Source of the DNA: Hyphomicrobiales bacterium
GTDB taxonomy: Bacteria; Pseudomonadota; Alphaproteobacteria; Rhizobiales; Rhizobiaceae
DNA: 50,579 bases
Reading direction: 5' to 3'
NCBI GenBank assembly: GCA_900473205.1
Contig: UCLB01000019.1
Coordinates: forward strand, 1 to 50,579
The position numbers and the translations under genes were made by a program. Shown here piece by piece: positions 8,527 to 16,345 of the stretch. How positions within the stretch are numbered: the first letter of the stretch is position 1; every line of letters begins with the position of its first letter. Under the pieces are notes generated by a model that saw nothing but the letters and a program-made list of their open reading frames with translations, made no database searches and was not told where the DNA came from.

Positions 8527-9362
8527 CCTTCCGCTCCGCCATCTATGCCGGACATGTCGTTCATGCGCGCCACCGCCCGCATGCTCACAAAATGCGCTAC
8601 AGCGTGTTTTCGCTGCTGCTAGATCTGGATGAGCTGCCGCTTCTGGACAAGGGCTTGCGCCTGTTCGGTTACAACCGTCGCGCCGTTTTCAGCTTTCATG
8701 ATAGCGATCATGGCATGGGCGAAAAAGGCGGGCTGAAGCGCTGGGTCGCACGCCATCTGGCCGATGCGGGCATTAACGTTTCGGATGCTGGTTTGCGGGT
8801 CGATATGCTGTGTTACCCGCGCATCTTCGGTTATGTCTTCAATCCGCTGACCGTCTATTTCTGCCATGACGCGCAAGACGACAATCGCCTCGTCGCCATT
8901 CTGTATGAGGTCTGCAATACGTTCCACGAGCGGCACACCTATATCATTCCGGCCGTGGTCGGTCAGACCGGCGCGGTGCAGCATTCCTGCGCCAAGGAAA
9001 TGTATGTCTCGCCCTTCGTACCAATGGAATGCACCTATGATTTTCGCATTCAGCCGCCGGACGACAAGGTTCTGGTGGCCATCAACGAACGTGATAGCCA
9101 AGGCGAATTGCTGTTCGCGTCCTTTGCCGGCAAACGCTGTGCACTGAGCGGCAATGCACTCCTGAAAGCGCTGATCACCTATCCGCTGATGACGGTGAAG
9201 ATCATGGGCGCGATCCACTGGGAAGCACTGCTGCTCTGGGCAAAGGGCAATCCGATTTATCGACATGAGACCGCGAGCAATCGCATCGCCAGTTCAGTCA
9301 TCGTCAGCGACGTGACCGTGCCGGGCGCACCAATGGGAGGAATGAAACATGAGCCACGCTGA
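8523..9362 (+). CDS. DUF1365 family protein
   Basis: A protein of 279 residues beginning TFRSAIYAGHVVHARHRP, with the DUF1365 block around CYPRIFGYVFNPLTVYFCHD and NTFHERHTYI in the middle. The biochemical role is not established. The ATG at 8523 overlaps the flavoprotein stop, and the end overlaps the cfa start by 14 bases, so all three are one translationally coupled operon. The constant pairing of DUF1365 with this flavoprotein and a Cfa-type methyltransferase argues for a joint role in phospholipid acyl-chain modification. Confidence 0.88.
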   Translation: MTFRSAIYAGHVVHARHRPHAHKMRYSVFSLLLDLDELPLLDKGLRLFGYNRRAVFSFHDSDHGMGEKGGLKRWVARHLADAGINVSDAGLRVDMLCYPRIFGYVFNPLTVYFCHDAQDDNRLVAILYEVCNTFHERHTYIIPAVVGQTGAVQHSCAKEMYVSPFVPMECTYDFRIQPPDDKVLVAINERDSQGELLFASFAGKRCALSGNALLKALITYPLMTVKIMGAIHWEALLLWAKGNPIYRHETASNRIASSVIVSDVTVPGAPMGGMKHEPR

Positions 9363-10566
9363 GCAAGAAACCATTCCCTTTCTGATGGAACATGCCCCGC
9401 TTTGGCAGAGGATGCTCTGCCGCCGGCTGACGAACATAACGCATGGACGCCTGACCGTGCTGTTTCCGGGCGGATACGAATTTGTGGTCAATGGGCAGGA
9501 GCCAGGCCCTCACGGTGTGGTCTCGCTGAACCGAGGCCGCGTGGTACGCCGCCTGCTGATGGGTGGCAGCCTCGGCTTTGCGCAATCCTACATGGATGGT
9601 GATTGGGATACGCCTGATATCGCAACCCTGCTGGAAGTGGCCATTGCCAACGAGAAGAACTGGCTGTCCGTTTCAGAACCGTCCCGCCTCGTCTCTGCTT
9701 TCGCCTTTTTGCGCCACCGGTTGCGTCGCAATTCCAAATCCGGAAGCCGCCGCAACATTGCGTTTCACTACGATCTCGGCAACCGTTTCTATTCGGCGTG
9801 GCTGGACGAGACGATGACCTATTCCTCGGCGCTATTCGAAAAGCCGGGACAAAGTCTGGCCGAAGCCCAGAACGCCAAATACGACCGCATTGTCGAGCAG
9901 TTGCAGATCGGCCCCGAAGACCATGTGCTGGAGGTGGGTTGCGGCTGGGGTGGCTTTGCCGAATATGCCATCGCCAAAACCGGATGCCGTGTGACCGGCC
10001 TGACCCTCTCCCGTGAACAGGCCGATTTTGCACGAGCCCGCCTTGCCAGCGCAGGGCTTGCAGACCGAGCCGACATCCGGCTTGAGGACTATCGCGATTG
10101 CCAGGGAAAATATTCGAAAATCGTCTCCATCGAAATGTTTGAGGCTGTGGGCGAGGAAAACTGGCCGACCTATTTCCGCCGTCTGCGCGAGCTTCTGGCC
10201 AAGGATGGCGAAGCCATGGTGCAGGTCATCACCATTGATGAGAGCCGCTTCGATGACTATCGTCGCAATGCCGACTTCATCCAGACCTACATTTTCCCCG
10301 GCGGAATGCTGCCATCGGTCACAGCCTTTCGTGACGCTGCCGCGACCGAAGGCTTTGCAGTTCCCGATATGTTGCGCTTCGGCAAGGATTACGACCGTAC
10401 CCTGATGCTGTGGGACCGCGCCTTCCTCGCCAACTGGCATCGCATCGAACCCTTGGGCTTCGATGAGCGCTTCCGACGCATGTGGCAGTATTATCTGCAT
10501 TATTGCGCAGCCGGTTTCCGGGCTGGCACCATTGATGTGGTTCAGTTCAAGCTGCGGGGCGCATGA
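9349..10566 (+). CDS. cfa: Cyclopropane-fatty-acyl-phospholipid synthase family methyltransferase
   Basis: A SAM-dependent methyltransferase of 405 residues acting on unsaturated acyl chains of membrane phospholipids. The SAM-binding motif is VLEVGCGWGGF (193-203), preceded by the family block NIAFHYDLGNRFYSAWLDETMTYSSALF given in pieces around residues 136-163, and followed by IVSIEMFEAVGEENW. GGGAGG precedes the ATG at 9349. It is the last gene of the SigE-type operon and is followed by a strong hairpin terminator. In Rhodobacter a homologue (CfaA/UfaM type) belongs to the singlet-oxygen response, so the product could be a methylated rather than a cyclopropane fatty acid; the sequence alone does not decide. 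Confidence 0.88.
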   Translation: MSHAEQETIPFLMEHAPLWQRMLCRRLTNITHGRLTVLFPGGYEFVVNGQEPGPHGVVSLNRGRVVRRLLMGGSLGFAQSYMDGDWDTPDIATLLEVAIANEKNWLSVSEPSRLVSAFAFLRHRLRRNSKSGSRRNIAFHYDLGNRFYSAWLDETMTYSSALFEKPGQSLAEAQNAKYDRIVEQLQIGPEDHVLEVGCGWGGFAEYAIAKTGCRVTGLTLSREQADFARARLASAGLADRADIRLEDYRDCQGKYSKIVSIEMFEAVGEENWPTYFRRLRELLAKDGEAMVQVITIDESRFDDYRRNADFIQTYIFPGGMLPSVTAFRDAAATEGFAVPDMLRFGKDYDRTLMLWDRAFLANWHRIEPLGFDERFRRMWQYYLHYCAAGFRAGTIDVVQFKLRGA

Positions 10567-10609
10567 CCGTATTTGCGGCCCGCTTCAAGCCGGGCCGACC
10601 AAGCAGATG

Positions 10610-10632
10610 GCACGAGCGCAATCTGCTCGTGC
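10610..10632. repeat. 8-bp perfect hairpin after cfa
   Basis: GCACGAGC and GCTCGTGC are separated by seven bases. It lies 44 bases after the cfa stop with no T-run after it. It may help protect the 3' end of the mRNA; a function is not shown. Confidence 0.4.
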
Positions 10633-10666
10633 ACAATGAAATTCTCATATTCATGGAACTTCGCGC

Positions 10667-10696
10667 AGGCACTCACGTTACGGTGAGTGCCTTTTG
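10667..10696 (+). terminator. Rho-independent terminator of the flavoprotein-DUF1365-cfa operon
   Basis: A perfect 10-bp stem AGGCACTCAC/GTGAGTGCCT with a six-base loop is followed directly by TTTG. It lies 100 bases after the cfa stop and before the next small gene. Confidence 0.75.
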
Positions 10697-10761
10697 TTCA
10701 GCATCGAACGTCTGGGAACCGGCTATCGGTTCTGTTCGATATAAAAACGTGGAGAATATTC

Positions 10762-10836
10762 ATGAATCAGATCATTTACATCGTCGGCCTGGTCGTTATC
10801 GTTCTGGCAATTCTGTCTTTTTTCGGCTTCCGCTAA
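10762..10836 (+). CDS. 24-residue single-pass membrane peptide
   Basis: The frame reads MNQIIYIVGLVVIVLAIL then SFFGFR and stops: one hydrophobic helix with a C-terminal arginine. A GGAG element stands at 10751-10754 with suitable spacing before the ATG. From memory, very similar short proteins are annotated in many rhizobia, so this is likely a real small membrane protein; the function is unknown. A partial general-stress promoter match (GGAAC at 10715-10719, then 17 bases and CGAT) lies upstream. It stands alone between the cfa terminator and the DUF982 gene. Confidence 0.6.
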   Translation: MNQIIYIVGLVVIVLAILSFFGFR

Positions 10837-10887
10837 TAACAACTTTACAGTTGTAAAAGTGCGACATTGCAAATATTCTTTCTGACG

Positions 10888-10913
10888 GGAACCATGTCAA
10901 CTTTTCACTCGTT
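10888..10913 (+). promoter_or_regulatory. General-stress (EcfG/RpoE2-type) promoter of the DUF982 gene
   Basis: GGAAC (10888-10892), 17 bases, CGTT (10910-10913): a full match to the alphaproteobacterial general stress consensus. The start would be near 10920, 20 bases before the DUF982 ATG. A perfect dyad CATGTCAAC-N9-GTTGACATG (10893-10919) overlaps the spacer and -10 element. Confidence 0.65.
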
Positions 10914-10939
10914 GACATGGGCTGTTAGGGAGGTGTCCG

Positions 10940-11185
10940 ATGAAACAAACTATATGGACAGAGCCTGTCGAAGTGAACTTCGACACGAGTACTAGAAACA
11001 TCATTGCCGGGCCGTTCGATGCACTGGCATTGCTCACTGAAAATTGGCCGCATACACGCGGATTGACCTTCGTCCGGGCTCGCAGCGCATGCCGCGCAGC
11101 ACTGGATGGACGCAAGACGCCGGAGGAAGCACGCAGGTGCTTTGAAGATGCGGTGTCCGAGGCCAGAGGCCACAGGTCGCATTGA
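10940..11185 (+). CDS. DUF982 family protein
   Basis: An 81-residue soluble protein matching the DUF982 pattern common in Rhizobiales: a start of short beta segments (EPVEVNFD, RNIIAGPFDAL), ENWP, then RARSACRAALDGRKTPEEARRCF as a helical C-terminal half. The function is unknown. A strong ribosome-binding site (GGGAGGTG) precedes the ATG at 10940. The GGAAC-N17-CGTT promoter just upstream suggests induction by the general stress response. Confidence 0.8.
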   Translation: MKQTIWTEPVEVNFDTSTRNIIAGPFDALALLTENWPHTRGLTFVRARSACRAALDGRKTPEEARRCFEDAVSEARGHRSH

Positions 11186-11240
11186 TGGGCATATAGCGAC
11201 GGCTGGCATTTGATGCCATCTCGAAGGCTTGAGAAGTCAG

Positions 11241-11291
11241 AGCTGAACCATATTCGCAGTCTAATAAACGCGAAAACGGTTCAGCTTTTCT
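11241..11291 (+). terminator. Extended hairpin followed by T-rich run after DUF982
   Basis: Outer arms AGCTGAACC (11241-11249) and GGTTCAGCT (11278-11286) pair perfectly. Inside them TTCGC and GCGAA also pair, leaving a 12-base apical loop. TTTTC follows directly. It is a likely terminator of the DUF982 transcript, or the end of a small RNA. Confidence 0.55.
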
Positions 11292-11317
11292 TTGTCTACG
11301 GTTTGCCTGAAGCGCAT

Positions 11318-11343
11318 ATGAAAATGGCCCCTTTCGGGGCCAT
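11318..11343 (-). terminator. Terminator of the PRC-barrel gene
   Basis: On the minus strand ATGGCCCC, a GAAA tetraloop and GGGGCCAT are followed by TTTCAT. It lies 14 bases after the PRC-barrel stop codon. Confidence 0.75.
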
Positions 11344-11356
11344 CTCTGTCTGGAGA

Positions 11357-11749
11357 TTACATCCAGTATGGCGGGACGCCATAATAGTCGTAAACCTTGC
11401 GGTCATCGTTTCCGAAATAGCTGTCGTCGTCGCGGCTAGCGAACTTCGGGCCGTTTTCAATCTGCTCTTTGGTGAGATCGATACGGTAGCCGTCGAGCTC
11501 TTCATCGTAGTGCAGCTTTTCCCATGGCAGCGGGTAGTAGTCGTCGCCGATGCCGAGGAAGCCACCGAAACTAAGGACAGCGTAAGCGACGCGGCCGCCG
11601 CGCTTTTCAAGGATGATGCGCTGGATGGAACCGATCTTCTTGCTGTCTGCGCCATAAACGCTCGTGCCTTCGACCTTATCGCTCGCGATGAAGCTTGGCG
11701 TGTCCTTGATGTAAGGGTCCTGACCAGCCTGCGGTGCGTGATGTACCAT
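11357..11749 (-). CDS. PRC-barrel domain protein
   Basis: A 130-residue protein with a PRC-barrel-like core (SDKVEGTSVYGADSKKIG, then IQRIILEKRGGRVAYAVLS and GDDYYPLPWEKL) between an acidic, Tyr-rich C-terminus (YFGNDDRKVYDYYGVPPYW) and a short N-terminus. The start at 11749 has a consensus AAGGAGG seven bases upstream. Such proteins are frequent members of the rhizobial general stress regulon. The molecular role is unknown. A GGAAC-N18-TT promoter and a clean terminator make it a single-gene unit. Confidence 0.85.
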   Translation of the reverse strand: MVHHAPQAGQDPYIKDTPSFIASDKVEGTSVYGADSKKIGSIQRIILEKRGGRVAYAVLSFGGFLGIGDDYYPLPWEKLHYDEELDGYRIDLTKEQIENGPKFASRDDDSYFGNDDRKVYDYYGVPPYWM

Positions 11750-11787
11750 AACGTTTCCTCCTTAGGTTTTGTATTCGTTATGGTTTG

Positions 11788-11814
11788 TAAATCCCCCGGC
11801 GGCGAAATCGTTCC
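11788..11814 (-). promoter_or_regulatory. General-stress-type promoter of the PRC-barrel gene
   Basis: On the minus strand GGAAC (11814-11810) is followed after 18 bases by TT (11791-11790), fitting the GGAAC-N18-TT form described for Sinorhizobium RpoE2. It lies about 40 bases upstream of the start codon. Confidence 0.5.
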
Positions 11815-11827
11815 GCAATTTATCGTC

Positions 11828-12109
11828 TTAGTGCCAGTCGAGCTTGTCGATCTCTTCACGAAAGGCAAAGCGCAGCAGGTGACTTTCAACCACGGATTTG
11901 GCGCACGAAAGCTTTTCCTCGTCGGGCGCAGTCACCGCGATTTTCAAGCGTTCCTTATCTGCATCGAGGCTGGCGGTGCCGAAATCGAAGGTGCATTCAC
12001 CGTGGGTTTCGGAGTAGTTGACCTCTATCTTGTGCGCAAAATGTTTGAAGAGCTGCACGAGATATTTGCTGCCGCTTGTGGTGGCCAGTTCTGCATTTGC
12101 TGCCAACAT
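11828..12109 (-). CDS. DUF2218 family protein
   Basis: A 93-residue protein with the DUF2218 pattern: a start LAANAELATTSGSKYLVQLFKHFAHK, a central DFG(T) segment, and KLSCAKSVVESHLLRFAFRE near the end. I use ATG 12109 because AAAGGAAG lies six bases upstream; an ATG at 12133 is possible but has no such site. The family is unassigned but is often found near iron or siderophore genes. A TGA-N9-TCA box directly upstream and the neighbouring ferric transporter fit an iron-linked role. Confidence 0.8.
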   Translation of the reverse strand: MLAANAELATTSGSKYLVQLFKHFAHKIEVNYSETHGECTFDFGTASLDADKERLKIAVTAPDEEKLSCAKSVVESHLLRFAFREEIDKLDWH

Positions 12110-12132
12110 GTCTTCTTCCTTTCGCATAAACA

Positions 12133-12147
12133 TGAATAATTAACTCA
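12133..12147 (-). promoter_or_regulatory. TGA-N9-TCA iron-responsive box upstream of DUF2218
   Basis: TGA (12133-12135), nine bases, TCA (12145-12147), the core of the RirA iron-responsive operator predicted in rhizobia. The six defined bases alone would occur by chance about a dozen times in 50 kb, so the weight comes from the three copies around iron-related genes. Confidence 0.45.
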
Positions 12148-12203
12148 TGATTATTGCCGCAGAATTTGGCAAATGAAAAGACGGTAACATATCGGAGCTG
12201 GGT

Positions 12204-13880
12204 CTACGTTCGAACCCGGCCAACACGGGCAAGCAGCATGACGGGCAGAATGCCGATCACCACGATGGCCAGCGCTGCAATCGAAGCTTCCTCATAGGTA
12301 CCGCGTGCCGCTTCGCCGTAGAGGTGAGTGGCGAAGGTTTCGAAGTTCAGGGGGCGCAGCAGCAGCGTGGCTGGCAGTTCCTTGACGCAATCCACAAAGA
12401 CCAGCAAGGCGGCTGCGGCCATGGCCGCCTTCGACAAGGGCAGATGAATGCTGCGGAAGGTGGCGGTCGAGCTGCGACCGAGGGTTCGCGATGCCTGATC
12501 GAAGGAGAGCGGAATGCGGCTCAGCCCCGCATCGATCCCGCCGCCTGCAATCGTGAGGAAGCGTGCGGCATAGGCAAAGATCAGGGCCGATCCGCTGCCG
12601 ATCAGCAAGAGGCCCGTGGAGATGCCGAACCATTGCTGCATCGTCGCATCCAGAAACCGGTCGAAGCCACCAAGCGCGATCAAAACGCCAATGGCGATGA
12701 CGGTTCCCGGCGCGGCATAGCCGACAGTTGCGAGGCGGAACGACCAGATTGCGGTTTTGCCCCGGGAAAGCCGCATGGCATAGGCGACGATCAGCCCTGC
12801 TCCAACAGTGATGAGCGTCGCCGTACCGGCAAAGAGGACAGTGTTGAGTGCCTCTGCCGCAAAGCGCGAGGAAAGGCCGCTGAACTGGAAACGCTTCCAT
12901 GCTTCCACAACGAGATAGATGGCCGGGGCCACGAAGCCGATCAGGATCGGCAGGCTCCCGAGGCTGAAGGCCAGAATACCGCGTGGACCTTGAAAGCGTG
13001 CGGGGGTGAGAACCGTGCTTTTCTGCGCGGAGGTGGAGTAACGCTGCCTGCGCCGAGCCCATCGCTCCATGGCGACCAATGCCACGACCAGCAGCAGCAT
13101 GCAGAGCGCAATCTGCGCCGCACCCGGCAGGTCCGATTTAGTGACCCAGGTGGTGTAGATGGAAACTGTCAGCGTGCGCACGCCCAGAAATTCCGATGCG
13201 CCGATATCGTTCAGGGCCTCCATCAGCGCCAAGCTGACACCCACCGCAATGGCCGGGCGCGCCAGCGGCACGGCCACGCGGAAGAACAGCGCGTGTCGCG
13301 AGGTTCCAAGCATGCGTGCTGCATCCAGCAGATTTCCGGCCTGCGTCAGAAACATCGCCCTGACAGGGATATAGACGTAAGGATAAAGCACGAAGCCGAG
13401 CAGAATGATGCAGCCGGTCATCGAGCGGATATCGGGCAGGCGAAATTCGCGCGGGCTGGAATATCCCAACACCCAGCGCACCACGCCCTGCACCGGGCCG
13501 AGCGGATGCAGAATATCGAGATAGGCATAGGCGACGATATAAGTTGGCATGGCAAGCGGCAGCAGCAGCGCCCATTCCAACAGCTTTCGCCCGGGAAAAT
13601 CATAGGCGCTGACGAGCCACGCGCTGGCTGTGCCGACGACCCCGGCAAGCAGGCCAACGCCGAGCAGAAGTATCAGCGTTTCCGGAAGTGCCGTTGCCAG
13701 CACGGTATCGCGCAGATGCTGCCAAAGCCCCGACGATCCCTTGATCGCTTCCGAGAATAGCGCCAGCACTGGCAGCATGGCGAACGCAGCAATGATGCAG
13801 GATGCCAGCAGCCACCAGAATGCGGAATTGATCCGCAGTCTGGGTTTGGAAGGAATGGCGGTGCTGGTGGTGGCGTGCAT
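12204..13880 (-). CDS. fbpB: Ferric iron ABC transporter permease
   Basis: An inner-membrane permease of 558 residues made of two fused permease domains, as usual for FbpB/AfuB. Hydrophobic segments start at residue 20, and each half has an EAA-like loop (AARMLGTSRHALFFRVAVPLARP in the first; ASRTLGRSSTATFRSIHLPLSK in the second). The ATG at 13880 has only a weak AAGA upstream. The gene lies 208 bases after fbpA, separated by a hairpin and a palindromic repeat, so expression may be lower than that of fbpA. It should carry Fe3+ delivered by FbpA. Confidence 0.92.
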   Translation of the reverse strand: MHATTSTAIPSKPRLRINSAFWWLLASCIIAAFAMLPVLALFSEAIKGSSGLWQHLRDTVLATALPETLILLLGVGLLAGVVGTASAWLVSAYDFPGRKLLEWALLLPLAMPTYIVAYAYLDILHPLGPVQGVVRWVLGYSSPREFRLPDIRSMTGCIILLGFVLYPYVYIPVRAMFLTQAGNLLDAARMLGTSRHALFFRVAVPLARPAIAVGVSLALMEALNDIGASEFLGVRTLTVSIYTTWVTKSDLPGAAQIALCMLLLVVALVAMERWARRRQRYSTSAQKSTVLTPARFQGPRGILAFSLGSLPILIGFVAPAIYLVVEAWKRFQFSGLSSRFAAEALNTVLFAGTATLITVGAGLIVAYAMRLSRGKTAIWSFRLATVGYAAPGTVIAIGVLIALGGFDRFLDATMQQWFGISTGLLLIGSGSALIFAYAARFLTIAGGGIDAGLSRIPLSFDQASRTLGRSSTATFRSIHLPLSKAAMAAAALLVFVDCVKELPATLLLRPLNFETFATHLYGEAARGTYEEASIAALAIVVIGILPVMLLARVGRVRT

Positions 13881-13929
13881 GCTGATCTTGGGTTTGCCGC
13901 GCGGATGACGGGGTTTCTGGAAATAGGCA

Positions 13930-13954
13930 AGGCGCCCGCGTGAAACGGGCGCCT
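13930..13954. terminator. Strong GC hairpin between fbpA and fbpB
   Basis: A perfect 9-bp stem AGGCGCCCG/CGGGCGCCT with a 7-base loop. On the minus strand it is followed by TTGCCTATTTCC; on the plus strand by GTTTGTG. It may partly end or protect the fbpA message. Confidence 0.45.
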
Positions 13955-13987
13955 GTTTGTGCAGACGGCTACATTTGACTCCGCGTC

Positions 13988-14010
13988 ATCCTCGGGCTTG
14001 TCCCGAGGAT
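13988..14010. repeat. Palindromic intergenic repeat (ATCCTCGGG type)
   Basis: ATCCTCGGG, five bases, CCCGAGGAT form a perfect 9-bp stem. This short palindrome is familiar from intergenic regions of many alphaproteobacteria and is best read as a REP-like repeat between fbpA and fbpB. Confidence 0.65.
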
Positions 14011-14088
14011 CTACTCACCTCACCAAACCTGCTCCGTTGCAGAGAATGACTGAGGGGCCGTGGCAAGCGCGGCCAGGAACTGTAGCCC

Positions 14089-15111
14089 TTAATTATCGAA
14101 GCCAACCTTATCCACCAGCTGGCTGGCTTCCTTGCGGTGCGAGACGATTTCCGTCAGCGGCTTGTTGTCGATCTTCAGTTCGCCGAAGGAGGCGACGATC
14201 TTGTCGACGGCAGCGCCCTTGTTGACGGGGTATTCGTAGTTGGCTTCGGCGTAAATCTTTTGAGCCTCATCGGAAGCAAGATATTCGAGAAGCTTGACAG
14301 CTTCGGCCTTGTTCGGTGCGTTCTTGGCAACGGCTGCACCTGAGACGTTCACCTGCGTGCCACCATCCTTGAAGGTCGGCAGGATGACCTTGATGGCCTC
14401 GCCCCACTTGACCTGCTCTTCGCCACCCTTGCCGGAGCGCATCAGGCCGACATAGTAGGAATTGGCGATACCGATATCGCAAATGCCGCCGAGAATGTCC
14501 TTGGCCACATCACGATCGCCACCGCCAGCCTTGCGGGCCAGATTGTCCTTCACGCCAGCCAGCCACTTTTCAGTTGCTTCCGCGCCGTGATGGGCGATGT
14601 AATCTGCAAAGAGTGCCGTGTTGTAAGGGTGCTGGCCGGAGCGAATGCAAACCTTGCCCTTCCACTTGGCGTCAGCGAGGTCTTCGTAATTGAAGGAAGA
14701 CAGATCGACATCCTTGGCGGCATAAAGAACGCGCGCGCGCATGGAAAGAGCAAACCAGTTGCCCTTGGCATCACGCAGTTCAGCGGGAATAGCCTTGGTC
14801 AGAGCTTCGGACTCGACAGGCTGGGTCACACCCTTTTCGACCAGATCGACCAGATTGCCGGCGTCCACCGTCATCAAAACGTCTGCAGGAGAGCTCGCAC
14901 CTTCGCTCAAGACGCGCTCGGCCAGACCATCCTTCAGGAACACGGTATTGACCTTGACGCCGCTTTCCTTGGTGAAGGCTTCGAGCAGCGGCTGGATCAG
15001 GGCCGGTTCGCGTGTCGTGTAGATATTCAGTTCAGCAGCGTTGGCAGCACTTGCTGCGAAAGCAACGGTGCTGGCAAGAAGTGCTACTCTGGCGACGGTC
15101 GAAGATGTCAT
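14089..15111 (-). CDS. fbpA: Ferric iron ABC transporter, periplasmic binding protein
   Basis: A periplasmic Fe3+-binding protein of 340 residues. An Ala-rich signal peptide (TSSTVARVALLASTVAF, cleavage after SAANA or AANAA) precedes the mature start ELNIYTTREP. Tyr219-Tyr220 in NSYYVGL is the tandem tyrosine pair that binds iron in the FbpA family. I start at ATG 15111, which has AAGGGGG upstream and leads straight into the signal peptide; the longer frame to 15153 adds residues before it. Its own TGA-N9-TCA box lies upstream. The order on this strand is fbpC, fbpA, fbpB. Confidence 0.93.
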   Translation of the reverse strand: MTSSTVARVALLASTVAFAASAANAAELNIYTTREPALIQPLLEAFTKESGVKVNTVFLKDGLAERVLSEGASSPADVLMTVDAGNLVDLVEKGVTQPVESEALTKAIPAELRDAKGNWFALSMRARVLYAAKDVDLSSFNYEDLADAKWKGKVCIRSGQHPYNTALFADYIAHHGAEATEKWLAGVKDNLARKAGGGDRDVAKDILGGICDIGIANSYYVGLMRSGKGGEEQVKWGEAIKVILPTFKDGGTQVNVSGAAVAKNAPNKAEAVKLLEYLASDEAQKIYAEANYEYPVNKGAAVDKIVASFGELKIDNKPLTEIVSHRKEASQLVDKVGFDN

Positions 15112-15163
15112 GTCTATCCCCCTTGAGACTTGAAAATGATGTCGGAGATGCATGCACCATACC

Positions 15164-15178
15164 TGATCAATTAAATCA
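15164..15178 (-). promoter_or_regulatory. TGA-N9-TCA iron-responsive box upstream of fbpA
   Basis: TGATCAATTAAATCA: TGA, nine A/T-rich bases, TCA, 53 bases upstream of the fbpA start. It fits the RirA operator of rhizobia and is the best of the three copies because of its A/T-rich centre and its position before an iron-binding protein gene. Confidence 0.6.
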
Positions 15179-15260
15179 AGTTATGCCCTGTATATTTTTA
15201 GGGGGATTTCGTCACTTTGAGTTGAATATGACGCCTTTTTTGAGGACGAAATCTCGAAAT

Positions 15261-16313
15261 TCAATCGGAAGTGAACATAAGGACGCTGTCCTTTGCGACT
15301 GACAGGCCGACATTGCGCATGTCCGCAGGGCTTCTTTTCATGCTGCGGACCCGCAAATCTTGCGGCAGGCCGCTGACGCTGACCGACACCTGTTCGATCT
15401 CACCCATGAAGACCCGGCTGGTTATGTGGCCGGAAACATCTGCGCCAGCATCCGGGGTGGCAAGGGTGATGGCGCTGGGGCGGATATAGGCGAAAGCCTT
15501 CGCGCCCTCACGCAAATCGCCCTTATGCGGAAAATTGCCGATCGGCGTTTCCAGATGGCCGTTTCTGACCGTGCCTTCCACCTTGTTAAAGGCGCAGAAG
15601 AAGTCGGCGGCGTACCGGCTGACGGGGTTATCATGCACCTCATAACCCGTGCCGCTCTGGACGATGCGGCCCTGCTGCATCAACACCACCCGGTCACCCG
15701 CCGACAATGCCTCTTCCGGATCATGCGTGACCATGATGGCCGTGGTTTTGAGATCGCGCAGCAGGCCGAGCGTCTCTTCACGCACGCTATCGCGAAGGCC
15801 GCGGTCGAGATTGGAAAAGGGCTCGTCCATCAACAGGATGTCCGGCTTCGGCGCCAGAGCCCGCGCCAGTGCCACACGCTGCTGCTCTCCGCCTGAGAGC
15901 GTATGCGGATAGCGCTTGGCCAGATCTGCCAACCGCACATGCTCGATCATATCAGCAGCCCGGGCCTTGGCTTGCGCTTTCGGCTGGCCCTTCAGGCCGA
16001 AGAGAACATTCTGCTCCACCGTCAGATGCGGAAACAGCGCGTAATCCTGAAACACAAAGCCGATGCGCCGCTTTTCCGGCTCCATGAAGATCGTCGGCCC
16101 GGCAATCTCGCGATCGTTCATCATGACCGATCCCACGTCAGGCGTCTCGACACCCGCAATGATGCGCAACAGGGTGGATTTGCCGCAGCCGGAGCGCCCG
16201 ACGAGGCAAATGATTTCACCGCGCATGACCGTCAGATCGATATCCGCAAGCACATCCACATCGCCGAAACGCTTTCCGATGGTGTTGAGTGTGAGAGCGG
16301 CGATATCTGACAT
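15261..16313 (-). CDS. fbpC: Ferric iron ABC transporter, ATP-binding protein
   Basis: An ATPase of 350 residues energising Fe3+ import. Walker A is GRSGCGKST (39-47), the signature LSGGEQQRVALARAL, Walker B LLMDEPFSNLD, and the H-loop MVTHDPEEAL. The C-terminal third is a TOBE-like regulatory domain, as in FbpC/PotA proteins. The start is ATG 16313 (MSDIAALTL); an upstream extension of the frame has no homologous look. It is the first gene of the fbp group, about 150 bases before fbpA. Confidence 0.92.
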   Translation of the reverse strand: MSDIAALTLNTIGKRFGDVDVLADIDLTVMRGEIICLVGRSGCGKSTLLRIIAGVETPDVGSVMMNDREIAGPTIFMEPEKRRIGFVFQDYALFPHLTVEQNVLFGLKGQPKAQAKARAADMIEHVRLADLAKRYPHTLSGGEQQRVALARALAPKPDILLMDEPFSNLDRGLRDSVREETLGLLRDLKTTAIMVTHDPEEALSAGDRVVLMQQGRIVQSGTGYEVHDNPVSRYAADFFCAFNKVEGTVRNGHLETPIGNFPHKGDLREGAKAFAYIRPSAITLATPDAGADVSGHITSRVFMGEIEQVSVSVSGLPQDLRVRSMKRSPADMRNVGLSVAKDSVLMFTSD

Positions 16314-16345
16314 GGGCGGTTTCCGTGCATTTCTGGTGGTTTTGT

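Noticed and set aside
12324..13760. Long open frame (478 codons) on the plus strand opposite fbpB
   Set aside because: It is the antisense of a well-conserved permease; the translation is rich in Arg, Gln, His and Gly and has no domain. GC-rich codons of fbpB create it.
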